Below, piece after piece: positions 37,169 through 45,598 of a stretch of DNA of 64,000 bases. The first letter of the stretch is position 1. Every line of letters starts with the position of its first letter. The notes beneath the pieces were generated by a model that saw nothing but the letters and a program-made list of their open reading frames with translations, made no database searches and had not been told where the DNA came from. Source of the stretch: Mycoplasmatota bacterium (GTDB lineage Bacteria > Bacillota_I > Bacilli_A > RF39 > UBA660); the NCBI GenBank assembly GCA_022774645.1, contig JALFKQ010000007.1, positions 1 through 64,000 on the forward strand, written 5' to 3'. The position numbers were made by a program, and so were the translations under genes.

Positions 37169-38707
37169 CTAATCTCTTTTCTTAATCTCTGATTTTATAA
37201 ATTTTATGAATTCTTCAATGCTAAGTGAAATTGTTTCTTCACTATTATATTTTCTAAAACTTATTAAATTATTATCTCTTTCATTATCTCCAATAATTAA
37301 AGTATATGGATTTTTCATAACATTACTTTGTCTAATCTTTTTACCCATTTGCTCCTTTGAATCATCATAACTAACTCTAATATCTTCGTCAATTAATATT
37401 TGTTTTAGTTTTTGACAATATTCATCATGATATTTAATGTTTACAGGTACTATATTTACTTGAACTGGTGATAACCATACTGGTAATACACCTTTAAATT
37501 GTTCAAGTAATAATACTAAAAATCTTTCATAAGAACCTAGAACTGCTCTATGTACCATTACAGGAGTTTGTTTTTCGCCATTTTCATCTATATAGAAAAG
37601 TCCAAATCTTTTAGGAGTTGCAAAATCTAGTTGAACAGTTGGAATTTGTATTTCTCTATCAAGTGCATCTCTAAACATAAAATCAAGTTTAGGTCCATAT
37701 AATGCTGCTTCTCCCTCACATCTTTTTGCATCTAATCTAAGTTCATCAGATATTTCTTGTAATAAACTTTCACATAAATCCCAATCAGACTTTTCACCAA
37801 TATATTTTTCAGGATGTTCATAATCTCTTACTGATAATGACACCCAATGATTTTCCCATAATCCCATTCTAGAATAAAAGTCTTTAATTAAATTGCATAT
37901 ATTAATTATTTCTTGTTTTACTTGTTTCCTAGTACAGAATACATGACCATCTTCAACAGTTATAGCATAAACTCTTGATAAACTATTTCCTACTGCTCCT
38001 TGTAATTCTGCTCTATATTGTTTATCTGATTCCATATATCTAATAGGTAAATCTTTATAGCTTCTTAATTTAGAAGCAAATATTTGAGTATGATGTGGAC
38101 ATTGAACTGGTTTTAAAACAAATTTATGTCCTTTTGGAGATTCAACTCTAAATAATTCTTCATTAAACTTTTGAGCATGACCAGAAGTTTCAAATAAAGA
38201 TATATCGGCAAGTGATGGACAACTAACTTTTTCAAATCCATACTTTTTACATACTCTTTCCATTTCTCTTTTTAATTCATCAATTATAATAGTTCCTCTT
38301 GGAGTAAATAATGGTAGTCCTGCTCCTACATAATCAGAAAAGCAAAACAAATCTAAATCTTGACCTATTTTTCTATGATCTCTTTCCTTTGCTTCTTCAA
38401 TAAACACATTATATTTATCTAAAGCTTCTTTACTTTCAAAGGATTTACCGACTATTCTTTGTATCATTTCATTATTAGCATTTCCTTCAAAATAAACACC
38501 GCTAACTCTTAATAATTTAACATATACTTCATTATCAATTTTTCTTATTTCATTTTCTAGTTTTTCAAAATCATTTTCACTAACTTGTTCATCAGCTTTA
38601 AATTCATAATAAAATTCATCATCATTACAAGACATATTATCTAATCTTATATTATTATAATTATTATTAATTACTTCTTTTAGTAATTCACAACATTTCT
38701 TATTCAT
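37169..38707 (-). CDS. thrS: Short threonyl-tRNA synthetase without TGS and editing core
   Basis: 512 aa against about 640 for standard ThrRS. The class II catalytic core is intact: motif 2 region RYMESDKQYRAEL and zinc ligands in QCPHHTQIF, EDGHVFCT and MVHRAVLGSYERF; the anticodon-binding domain is complete. The TGS domain is missing, and the N2 region keeps only its second part (GVYFEGNANNEMIQRI, EEAKERDHRKIG); the HxxxH and CxxxH editing residues are absent, so Ser-tRNA(Thr) clearance is probably lost. ATG 38707 has a weak ribosome site. Controlled by a Thr T-box and an upstream peptide-terminator unit. Possibly a second, starvation-induced enzyme. Confidence 0.93.
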   Translation of the reverse strand: MNKKCCELLKEVINNNYNNIRLDNMSCNDDEFYYEFKADEQVSENDFEKLENEIRKIDNEVYVKLLRVSGVYFEGNANNEMIQRIVGKSFESKEALDKYNVFIEEAKERDHRKIGQDLDLFCFSDYVGAGLPLFTPRGTIIIDELKREMERVCKKYGFEKVSCPSLADISLFETSGHAQKFNEELFRVESPKGHKFVLKPVQCPHHTQIFASKLRSYKDLPIRYMESDKQYRAELQGAVGNSLSRVYAITVEDGHVFCTRKQVKQEIINICNLIKDFYSRMGLWENHWVSLSVRDYEHPEKYIGEKSDWDLCESLLQEISDELRLDAKRCEGEAALYGPKLDFMFRDALDREIQIPTVQLDFATPKRFGLFYIDENGEKQTPVMVHRAVLGSYERFLVLLLEQFKGVLPVWLSPVQVNIVPVNIKYHDEYCQKLKQILIDEDIRVSYDDSKEQMGKKIRQSNVMKNPYTLIIGDNERDNNLISFRKYNSEETISLSIEEFIKFIKSEIKKRD

Positions 38708-38724
38708 ATTTTTACATCTTTTCT

Positions 38725-38772
38725 TTATTTGCTTTTGAGGGAGAAAATCGTATTAACTTCCGTTTCCGTCAT
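38725..38772 (-). CDS. Upstream ORF of thrS, 15 codons
   Basis: ATG 38772 follows AAAGGAG with 9-base spacing, by far the best ribosome site after the T-box. It encodes MTETEVNTIFSLKSK and stops 17 bases before the thrS ATG. It may couple translation into thrS, or be the trace of the lost N-terminus of a full-length ThrRS. Confidence 0.5.
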   Translation of the reverse strand: MTETEVNTIFSLKSK

Positions 38773-38792
38773 TTTTACCATCTCCTTTATAA

Positions 38793-38848
38793 AATAAAAA
38801 GAGAATGATACCATAATAGGAGTCTATTAAGACGGTACCATCCTCTTG
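38793..38848 (-). terminator. T-box terminator/antiterminator region
   Basis: AGAGGATGGTACC pairs with GGTATCATTCTCT followed by TTTTTATTTT on the minus strand. The 5' arm contains the T-box sequence (GATGGTACCG), which pairs with uncharged tRNA acceptor end in the antiterminator state. Confidence 0.88.
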
Positions 38849-38998
38849 TTTTACTTAATTCATATAACCGATTTAATCGGGCATTCAGTTTCCTGTGCAA
38901 CCTAATAGGTAGTAATTATTATAAATATTTATTATCTTTCACCATATGATAACTCTCTATAAAATACTAACATAATAATCTTGTCCTATATCTTTGTT
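38793..38998 (-). promoter_or_regulatory. T-box riboswitch, threonine specifier
   Basis: Minus-strand leader RNA. Stem I: basal pair ATAGG/CCTAT, then ATTATTAT/ATAATAAT, and an upper part with AGAGAGTTATC...GGTGAAAGATAA, the conserved T-box apical signature. The 3' side of the specifier loop reads T-ACT-A, giving specifier ACU (Thr). A stem III-like GCCCGATT/AATCGG follows, then the T-box and the terminator. Agrees with control of thrS by uncharged tRNA-Thr. Confidence 0.9.
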
Positions 38999-39000
38999 TT

Positions 39001-39035
39001 TAAAATAAAAAGTCTATTACGATTGTAATAGACTT
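39001..39035 (-). terminator. Intrinsic terminator after the Thr-rich leader peptide
   Basis: Perfect 11-bp stem AAGTCTATTAC/GTAATAGACTT with 4-base loop, followed by TTTATTTTA. It lies 13 bases after the leader-peptide stop and before the T-box, so transcripts can end before the riboswitch is made. Confidence 0.85.
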
Positions 39036-39048
39036 GCAGTTTCTTTTA

Positions 39049-39129
39049 CTAAGCAATGCTAAAACAATCAATACTATAAATTGACTTAATTGTTGTATTA
39101 GTTGTCGTAGTTAATTGATTATTTAACAT
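39049..39129 (-). CDS. Threonine-rich leader peptide, 26 aa
   Basis: ATG 39129 with a near-perfect ribosome site GGGGAGG six bases upstream. The peptide starts MLNNQLTTTTNTTIK: six Thr in seven codons (ACT ACG ACA ACT AAT ACA ACA), and ends with TAG at 39049. A terminator follows immediately. This is the layout of ribosome-mediated attenuation, as in thrL of enteric bacteria, but here placed in front of a T-box for the same amino acid. A pairing between codons 15-17 (AAGTCAATT) and the 3' arm of the terminator is possible; how stalling would act on it is not clear from sequence. Confidence 0.75.
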   Translation of the reverse strand: MLNNQLTTTTNTTIKSIYSIDCFSIA

Positions 39130-39157
39130 TATAATCCTCCCCTTTAAAAGCAACTTT

Positions 39158-39186
39158 ATTTTAACAAATTATTAACAATTTGTCAA
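39158..39186 (-). promoter_or_regulatory. Promoter of the thrS leader
   Basis: Minus strand TTGACA at 39186-39181, 17-base spacer, TAAAAT at 39163-39158; start expected near 39150, just before the leader peptide. Confidence 0.82.
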
Positions 39187-39938
39187 TTTTGTGGCTTTTT
39201 TATTATTCTATCCACAATTTTTTCATCTAGTAAATTTACCGTTATAAACTTTCCATCATAAAAAACTGCATAATTATTAAATGGAGATGGAACATTTTTT
39301 GCCTTTTCTAAAGTATCTATAAAATTTAAATTTAATTTTATATTATTGTTTTTACAGTATTCTTTTATTTTATTAATACTTTGATATATAAATGGACATT
39401 GGTAATCATAGTATATTGTTAAGTCTTTTGAATCAATTTCTTCTTTTTTTGATTTTTCACTAAATTTTGGAAATGTATTGTCAAATGATAATGCTAGTAA
39501 TTGGTATCCTGTTTTAGTTTCATCTACTACTTTAAATCCATACTTCTTAGCAAATTCTTGATTTGATAACCAATTTTTTTGTTTAATAGAACCAAGCATA
39601 CAGATTCCACTTTTATTATTTTCTTTTGCGGAATTAATTACATATTCCATTAATTTTTTTCCATATCCTCTTCCTTTGTGTTCACTATCTACCCACATAC
39701 AATGTATATAGTAATAATTCTTACCTTCAATTGGTGTCCAAGCTATTTCTAGTGGAGCATACTCTATAAAAACAGTTGATTTAGTATTTAACTTTCTATA
39801 AATATATCCTTCATTTATTCTATCTTTAAGCCAACTTCTTTTTAACTCTACCGCATCATTCTTTTTAGGATTTCTTAATATACAACATAATACTTCATTT
39901 TCTATATTATCAGTTGTCAAGTTTATAAATTCTTCCAT
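39183..39938 (-). CDS. GNAT acetyltransferase with YoaP C-terminal domain
   Basis: 251 aa. GNAT core: HCMWVDSEHKGRGYGKKLMEYV (acetyl-CoA loop GRGYGK near residue 93). After about residue 165 there is a thioredoxin-like YoaP domain with YDYQCPFIYQ (single Cys). Matches the YoaP architecture; substrate unknown. Its stop lies next to the thrS promoter. Confidence 0.85.
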   Translation of the reverse strand: MEEFINLTTDNIENEVLCCILRNPKKNDAVELKRSWLKDRINEGYIYRKLNTKSTVFIEYAPLEIAWTPIEGKNYYYIHCMWVDSEHKGRGYGKKLMEYVINSAKENNKSGICMLGSIKQKNWLSNQEFAKKYGFKVVDETKTGYQLLALSFDNTFPKFSEKSKKEEIDSKDLTIYYDYQCPFIYQSINKIKEYCKNNNIKLNLNFIDTLEKAKNVPSPFNNYAVFYDGKFITVNLLDEKIVDRIIKKPQN

Positions 39939-40049
39939 AATATCATCAATATGATTATAACATTTATTTTTAATTTATTTGTAAAGTATTTAATAATATA
40001 ATGATATATTTAATTATTTATTGTAAAATAATATTAATATGGAGGTTTT

Positions 40050-40517
40050 ATGAAAATTGAAAGATGTGTTAAGGAATCTTTTGCTGTTATTGGAAAAGAA
40101 GGTTCTACTCTTGATGGAAATCATTTCATTCAAAAACTTTGGGATAATGTAGATACTCACTTTAATGAAGTTAGCGACTTAGCTATAAAAGACATTAATG
40201 GCAATATTGCTGGTAGATGGGGTCTAACATCTGACTTTAATCGTAATCTTAAACCTTGGGAAGAAAATTATACAAGAGGATTATATTTAGCAGGAGTTGA
40301 ATGTAATTTAGATGTAGATGCTCCTAATGGATGGACAAAATGGATAGTTCCAAAATATGAGTATATTTTTGTGGAACTTGAAGATAAAGATACCTTTATG
40401 AAAACTATATTTTATTTAGAAAAAAACAATTTAACACTTGTAGGTGGAACTAGTAAATATTATTCACCTGTTACTAACAAAGAATATTTATTTTTTCCAA
40501 TTAAAAAGATTGACTGA
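40050..40517 (+). CDS. GyrI-like/effector-binding domain protein
   Basis: 155 aa single-domain protein of the AraC effector-binding (SOUL/GyrI-like) fold: FAVIGKEGSTLDG start, internal YLAGVECNLD and a strand-rich end. No DNA-binding domain. Ribosome site GGAGG. Stand-alone members bind small hydrophobic ligands or inhibit gyrase; no specific role can be assigned. Confidence 0.75.
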   Translation: MKIERCVKESFAVIGKEGSTLDGNHFIQKLWDNVDTHFNEVSDLAIKDINGNIAGRWGLTSDFNRNLKPWEENYTRGLYLAGVECNLDVDAPNGWTKWIVPKYEYIFVELEDKDTFMKTIFYLEKNNLTLVGGTSKYYSPVTNKEYLFFPIKKID

Positions 40518-40530
40518 TCAATCTTTTTTA
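40503..40530. terminator. Bidirectional terminator between GyrI-like gene and rsgA
   Basis: AAAAGATTGA/TCAATCTTTT with short loop and flanking T/A runs; overlaps both gene ends. Confidence 0.82.
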
Positions 40531-41472
40531 ATGTTTTCTGTTTTTTAAAAAGTTACTGTTTTTTCTTAGTTCTTTATCTTTTAATTTTTTATATCTTTTA
40601 AATTCTTCTTCTGATATTTCACCATTATCAATTGCTTCTAATACTTTACAACCATTTCTATTTTCATGTGTACAAGTTGTATATTTGCATTCTTTTTCTA
40701 ATTCACTTATTTTTGAAAATACTGAATTTAAGTCACTATTCATCTCAAATGATGCTACTGATCTTATTCCAGGTTCATCTATTACTATTCTTTTATCATT
40801 TAATACAAATAAATTTCTACTAGTAGTTGTATGTTTACCTTTATCATCTTTTTCTCTTATTCCATTTGTTTTAATAATGTCTTGTTCTAATAAATTATTT
40901 ATTAATGTACTTTTACCAACACCACTGCTTCCAATAAAAACTGCTGTTTCATTTTCTTTCCAAATAGTTTTTAGTTCCTCGATTCCTTCATTTCTATATG
41001 AACTTATTAGAAAAACAGGATAATCTTCAAATCTTTCTTGAATTATATTTTTATACTTTTCTTTTTCCTTCTCTGTACATAAATCACTTTTAGTTAATAT
41101 GAAAGCTATTTTTGCTTTTGAATTTAAGGCTAATAAAACTAATCTTTCTAACCTAGCAATATTAAAATCATTATTTAAACTTGTAACTATAAAAACTATA
41201 TCAACATTAGCTGCTAGTGTTTGCTCTTTACCGTCTTTATATTTTTCTTTTGTTCTATCAATAGATAGCTTTTTTATTTCGTTTTTTCTAGGTAGTATTG
41301 ATGTTATCGTACAGTTATTATATTCATCTATTTCTAATGATACATAATCTCCAACTACAGGTAAATCATCATTATTTTTCCTTTGTCTTATCGTTCCAAT
41401 AATATTTTTATCTTGATATAAAATATTCCAATTATTTCTGTTAACAGTTACTATTCTACCAATATTATTCAT
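40528..41472 (-). CDS. rsgA: Ribosome small-subunit GTPase RsgA
   Basis: 314 aa from ATG 41472 (GGAG six bases upstream). OB domain, circularly permuted GTPase (TKSD, then GSSGVGKST, then DEPGIRS order) and C-terminal zinc site (CKYTTCTHENRNGC). GKHTTTSR is the G2 region. Helps late 30S maturation. Starts inside the end of the ASCH gene. Confidence 0.95.
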   Translation of the reverse strand: MNNIGRIVTVNRNNWNILYQDKNIIGTIRQRKNNDDLPVVGDYVSLEIDEYNNCTITSILPRKNEIKKLSIDRTKEKYKDGKEQTLAANVDIVFIVTSLNNDFNIARLERLVLLALNSKAKIAFILTKSDLCTEKEKEKYKNIIQERFEDYPVFLISSYRNEGIEELKTIWKENETAVFIGSSGVGKSTLINNLLEQDIIKTNGIREKDDKGKHTTTSRNLFVLNDKRIVIDEPGIRSVASFEMNSDLNSVFSKISELEKECKYTTCTHENRNGCKVLEAIDNGEISEEEFKRYKKLKDKELRKNSNFLKNRKH

Positions 41473-42355
41473 ACTTAACTCCACTTAGACAACGATTACT
41501 ATATTCTTCTAAACTAATATTATATCTAGGCTTCTTATATTCATACAATTCTATATTACTAGAATTCTTTAGTTCTATTTCTATAAATTTGTTTTTTATA
41601 TCTTTTAATAATGATTCCATATTTTTAAATTTATGTATTCCCTTGTATTTATTCCAAGCATGTTCAAACCAACAATACTTGTTATCTTTTTGATATGTCA
41701 AAAATGTATGTGTATGACAATTATTATTTTTATCATAGCCCTTTATAAAAAATGTTTTTATTTCCCATTTATTTTTTTGAAATAAATATCTTTCTAGTTC
41801 TACTTGATCATAACAAATTCCAAGTTTACTTTTTAAAAGATCTTTTGGAGATTGTAACATATAGTTTTTACTTATAATAATATTATTATCTGTATGTCTT
41901 ATTTTATTATTATCTATGTATCCATATTCTATTTCATTCATTATTTTTAATGCATCATCTTCATTATAATAATTCCATATTCCTAAATTACCTGTTGCTG
42001 GTATTTTTATATTTAGTGGTTCAACATCTTCTAAAATCCAAGCATATCTTCCAACTTCATAATGTCCACATATATATTCTTGTTTATCTTTTTTTATTTT
42101 TTCTATAAATTCATTTGTCATGTAAACAGAGTCAACCAATTTACATTTACAAATAATTTTACCATAGCTTAGTTCATCATTTCCTAGTATATTCATTAGT
42201 TCTGTATTATTTAATTTTATTTTAGATATTTCTGATATACTAGCATGAATATATAGTGTTCCTCTATAATTTGTATTATAACTCCTAGTTTCAATTCTTT
42301 TCTTATGATTACATATTAGTGTTGCAAAAGGTTCTTTTATACTTAATACTTTCAT
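41465..42355 (-). CDS. ASCH domain fused to transglutaminase-like domain
   Basis: 296 aa from ATG 42355 (AGGTG site). Residues 1-130 form an ASCH domain (KVLSIKEPFATLI, RGTLYIHAS, AWILEDVEPL), an RNA-binding-related fold. Residues 155-290 look like a cysteine-protease/transglutaminase-like module: GICYDQVELERYLF (Cys), THTFL (His) and WFEHAW. This combination is not one I recognise from a named family. Overlaps rsgA, so co-translated with it. Confidence 0.65.
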   Translation of the reverse strand: MKVLSIKEPFATLICNHKKRIETRSYNTNYRGTLYIHASISEISKIKLNNTELMNILGNDELSYGKIICKCKLVDSVYMTNEFIEKIKKDKQEYICGHYEVGRYAWILEDVEPLNIKIPATGNLGIWNYYNEDDALKIMNEIEYGYIDNNKIRHTDNNIIISKNYMLQSPKDLLKSKLGICYDQVELERYLFQKNKWEIKTFFIKGYDKNNNCHTHTFLTYQKDNKYCWFEHAWNKYKGIHKFKNMESLLKDIKNKFIEIELKNSSNIELYEYKKPRYNISLEEYSNRCLSGVKYE

Positions 42356-42423
42356 TTTATTCACCTATTTTATTATAACATCTTATATCTTATGATTCTA
42401 CAAATTATTTACACTTTGTTATA

Positions 42424-42459
42424 TTGTAAAGTGTTAATTGTTTTTACAATAAATATAAT
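42424..42459 (+). promoter_or_regulatory. Possible promoter with inverted repeat
   Basis: ATTGTAAA and TTTACAAT form a spaced inverted repeat (42424-42451), with TATAAT at 42454-42459. The ATG at 42465 is only six bases after the -10 box, so the transcript would be nearly leaderless. Confidence 0.35.
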
Positions 42460-42464
42460 TTAAT

Positions 42465-42817
42465 ATGGATGAGGAAATAAATAGACTTAATTTTGAAAAT
42501 TATATTTGGATATTATTTGCTTTCTTATGTCTATTAAATATAAGAGGAGATAATGATGATATCAACTATATTAAAACTAATAAAAAAAATATAAAGATGA
42601 ATCTAATAGAATATTTGAGTTTACTTTAATATCAACTCTTTTTATATATTTATATTTTTTTAGAAGAAATTTAAAAGCATATTATAAAGTTACTCAAAAT
42701 AAAAAAGAACTATATAGTATAAAAGTATATGGTTCTCTTTTCTTAATTATTGGTGTGTTATTATTAATTTATTTTCAAGAAAATCAATCTTCATTTGAAG
42801 GAAGTCCTGCTTTATAA
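42465..42817 (+). pseudogene. Frameshifted small membrane protein
   Basis: The frame from ATG 42465 (MDEEINRLNFENYIWILFAF) stops at 42629, while a -1 frame continues KDESNRIFEFTLIS through two hydrophobic segments to TAA at 42815. The switch lies at or just after a run of eight A (near 42577-42590), which contains the heptamer A AAA AAT. Either one base was lost or gained, or -1 frameshifting makes a 117-residue protein with about three membrane helices. No ribosome site. This accounts for the gap between the ASCH and transglutaminase genes. Confidence 0.5.
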
Positions 42818-44284
42818 ACTTCTATTTTCTAAAGCTGTTTTTAACTTTCTAGTTAATATAACTCCTTCTATGTTTCTTTCTAAATCATTTTCTTCTTTCC
42901 ACTCATCAAATTCTTCTTCTGTTAACTTTTCTGGTAATCCATATAGAATATGTAATAGTTTTGATTCTACTAATGTTGCACCAATTACAGCTTTTTTAAT
43001 AGATTCAATATCGAATGGGTATTTTTCTGGATTTTCATAATATTCTATTTTTCTAACATTGTATATAATTTCTAGAAGTTTTAATGGATCTAATGTTTGA
43101 CCATAAAATATTTTTTGATATCTTTTAAGTGAAGACATCATTTTATTAATGTCTGTAGTGTTAATAAAGTGTTCTTTAAAATTTTGTGGAACTGCTTTAC
43201 TAAAAGCCAAATTATTTACTAATTGATGACCATCAATAAAAAACGCTATTTTATTTATCATTCTTGCATCTTCTTCACTTACTCCTTCTATTCCTTCTTC
43301 ATTTATTTCTTTTTTAATCTTTGAATAGAAATTTTTATTATATGATGCAAATGTTTTTGGGATGTATGCTTGATCAAAATAACTTAATTCATCTTTAGTT
43401 TTACAAAAGAATTTATATGATGTCAAATAATTCTTATCATTACTATTCTTTTTACTATCCCATGTAGGATCGAATAGAAACACTCCATTAACATTATATT
43501 TATCATCTTTTACTTGTACCATACTTCTTACATGGCCTGTTTTTGAATTGTCTTTTTTATATAAAATGTAATCTATAGCATTAATTCCCAAGCCTTTTAA
43601 AACTGCATTAAATATTGCTACATATCCAGCACAAACTATCTTATCTCCAAATAGCACTGATGATAAATCTCTTGATACTGACTTTGATTCTTTGTCTGAC
43701 TCTCTTGTATATACTCTATCTCTAACTAAATCGTATGCATACATTATTTTTTCTAACTCACTTAAATCATATTTTTCTATTTCAGATACAATATTATTTA
43801 TTCCATTTATTGTTTGTAAATATTCTTCTATAGTTCTCGGAGTATTATTACCATCAATATATAAAGATACATTATCATAATCTCCAAATAATTTTTTTAA
43901 TTTATTTCCAATTTCTACATCTATTGGAAAACTTCCAGTAAAATGTATGTTTTGTTTTTTTAATACTGGATTTTGCTCGAAATATTGTTTTGTACTTTCA
44001 TTTGCTGATGCTGTTATGTATAAGCACGAATCCAAAACTTCATTTTCACTTTTTACAATTCTTTTTATTACATCTAATCTGTCTAAAAAAGGATCTTGAA
44101 CTCCTTTTAGCATTTCATATTCGTCTCTTAACAGTTTTACAATACATTTTTTATTTAATACATTTTCTATTTTTGTTTGTGGTGGTACTGTTAAAGAAAT
44201 CTCACAAATATTATCAAAACAATCAATAATACTTACTGTTGGTTTTGATATCTCATCAATCCTAATATCAACAATATATTTCAT
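42812..44284 (-). CDS. Cytoplasmic transglutaminase-like protein, 490 aa
   Basis: Central transglutaminase-like core with the triad in order: Cys in KIVCAGYVAIFNAVLK (about 218), His in TGHVRSMVQV (about 251) and Asp in FLFDPTWDS (about 271). The N-terminal 150 residues are of unknown fold and the C-terminal 200 helical. No signal peptide, so it acts in the cytosol. Such proteins can be cysteine proteases or inactive scaffolds. Expression may be limited by the hairpin just upstream. Confidence 0.75.
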   Translation of the reverse strand: MKYIVDIRIDEISKPTVSIIDCFDNICEISLTVPPQTKIENVLNKKCIVKLLRDEYEMLKGVQDPFLDRLDVIKRIVKSENEVLDSCLYITASANESTKQYFEQNPVLKKQNIHFTGSFPIDVEIGNKLKKLFGDYDNVSLYIDGNNTPRTIEEYLQTINGINNIVSEIEKYDLSELEKIMYAYDLVRDRVYTRESDKESKSVSRDLSSVLFGDKIVCAGYVAIFNAVLKGLGINAIDYILYKKDNSKTGHVRSMVQVKDDKYNVNGVFLFDPTWDSKKNSNDKNYLTSYKFFCKTKDELSYFDQAYIPKTFASYNKNFYSKIKKEINEEGIEGVSEEDARMINKIAFFIDGHQLVNNLAFSKAVPQNFKEHFINTTDINKMMSSLKRYQKIFYGQTLDPLKLLEIIYNVRKIEYYENPEKYPFDIESIKKAVIGATLVESKLLHILYGLPEKLTEEEFDEWKEENDLERNIEGVILTRKLKTALENRSL

Positions 44285-44296
44285 AATAATTTCTTA

Positions 44297-44331
44297 TATA
44301 AATAAAAGCCTATTGTAAACACAACAGGCTT
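44297..44331 (-). terminator. Intrinsic terminator after the HD gene
   Basis: Minus-strand stem AAGCCTGTTGT/ACAATAGGCTT with one G-T pair and loop GTTT, followed by TTATTTATA. It lies 90 bases after the HD gene and 13 bases before the transglutaminase-like start; it could also act as an attenuator. Confidence 0.75.
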
Positions 44332-44420
44332 AATATATTTATATAAATTTTCCCCCTTATTCTTTTTTCTAAAACCCCATTGCTTTTATGCTATATTTAT
44401 ACCATATTTTGGCCAAAAAG

Positions 44421-45548
44421 TCAAATTTGGCTTTGTTTATTAGTCTTATAAACTAATTGATATTCTTTTTCAAAAGCTATTTTATTTGATTTTATATATT
44501 CTAGTATGCTACTAAATGATCTACTGTTCTTATATATATCTTTATCCCATAAATACCATATATCAAAGGCAGTTGATGCTTGAGCTAACATTTTTTGAAT
44601 TTTTTTATTTTTAAATACAACATTGTTTTCTTGATCATCTAAGTTTCTATGTTCATTTCTGTCTTCATATACTTTTGATTGTAAATCTGCTTCTAATTTA
44701 TCACACAAATGTGAGAATTTTGATACTGATGTTTTTTCATCATCAAAATCTAATAACATTTTAAATAATTCATCATTTCCATTAAGATTTCCTAGTACAT
44801 CTTTCATTGCTGCATGTTCGATCTTTTGTTTTTCTTCTCTAGTAACATTATCAAATGGAGTTAAATCTCCTATTTTAATTTCCCCAATTTCATGAATTAA
44901 TAATGTTTGCAATACTTTATCTATATCTACTTTTTCTTCAAATTTATCTTCCATAGATAATGCTAATACCATTGTTCCATATACATGATCTGCAACTGAT
45001 TCTCTTTTTCCGTTTACTGCCCAATGGTTATCATCCCAACCACTTCTTACTTTATTTTCTAATTTACTATTTTCATAATAAAATCTAAATATTTCTTGAT
45101 ATTTCTTATTTTCTTCTAATGTCCTTGGTGTGATAATACCATTTTTTATTGCAAGTTTATATATTTCATATTGACACTTATCTTTATTATTTATAATTAA
45201 ATCATGTAATTTTAAATCTAATATTCTACATTTCATTGCAAAAATAGAATCAAATGTTGTCATTTTATTTTTTTCTTCTATTTCTTTATCATATTTTAAT
45301 CCGTTTTTTAGATAATCACTACAATGAAAGTCATCATCAGTTAATGCTATGCCATCAAACATTATCATTCTTATAACTTTTGATATATCTTCAGATGCAT
45401 CAAACTCTTTATTGATTGCTAATGCTAGAATCATACTACTATATAAATGTTGTGCTATTGTTCTACCGTCATCACTTATAATATCTCTTTTTAATTCGTT
45501 TCCTTTTAAGTAGAAATCTACTACTTTTTTATTTTCTTTACTACTCAT
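44421..45548 (-). CDS. Tandem HD-domain protein (YfbR/HD_3-like), first domain degenerate
   Basis: 375 aa. The second half carries a full HD set: VADHVYGTMVLAL (His), LLIHEIGEIKIGDLTP (His-Glu, then Asp) and a later Asp in LCDKLEADLQ, fitting a nucleotidase-type HD_3 protein. The first half repeats the pattern with IAQHLYSSMILALAIN and MIMFDGIALTD but lacks the HD pair. Likely an internal duplication with one active site. Substrate probably a nucleotide, by family. Confidence 0.78.
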   Translation of the reverse strand: MSSKENKKVVDFYLKGNELKRDIISDDGRTIAQHLYSSMILALAINKEFDASEDISKVIRMIMFDGIALTDDDFHCSDYLKNGLKYDKEIEEKNKMTTFDSIFAMKCRILDLKLHDLIINNKDKCQYEIYKLAIKNGIITPRTLEENKKYQEIFRFYYENSKLENKVRSGWDDNHWAVNGKRESVADHVYGTMVLALSMEDKFEEKVDIDKVLQTLLIHEIGEIKIGDLTPFDNVTREEKQKIEHAAMKDVLGNLNGNDELFKMLLDFDDEKTSVSKFSHLCDKLEADLQSKVYEDRNEHRNLDDQENNVVFKNKKIQKMLAQASTAFDIWYLWDKDIYKNSRSFSSILEYIKSNKIAFEKEYQLVYKTNKQSQI

Positions 45549-45598
45549 AATACTACCTCAGTGTTATTATACCTTATTTAGTTCAAAAGTAAATAAAT

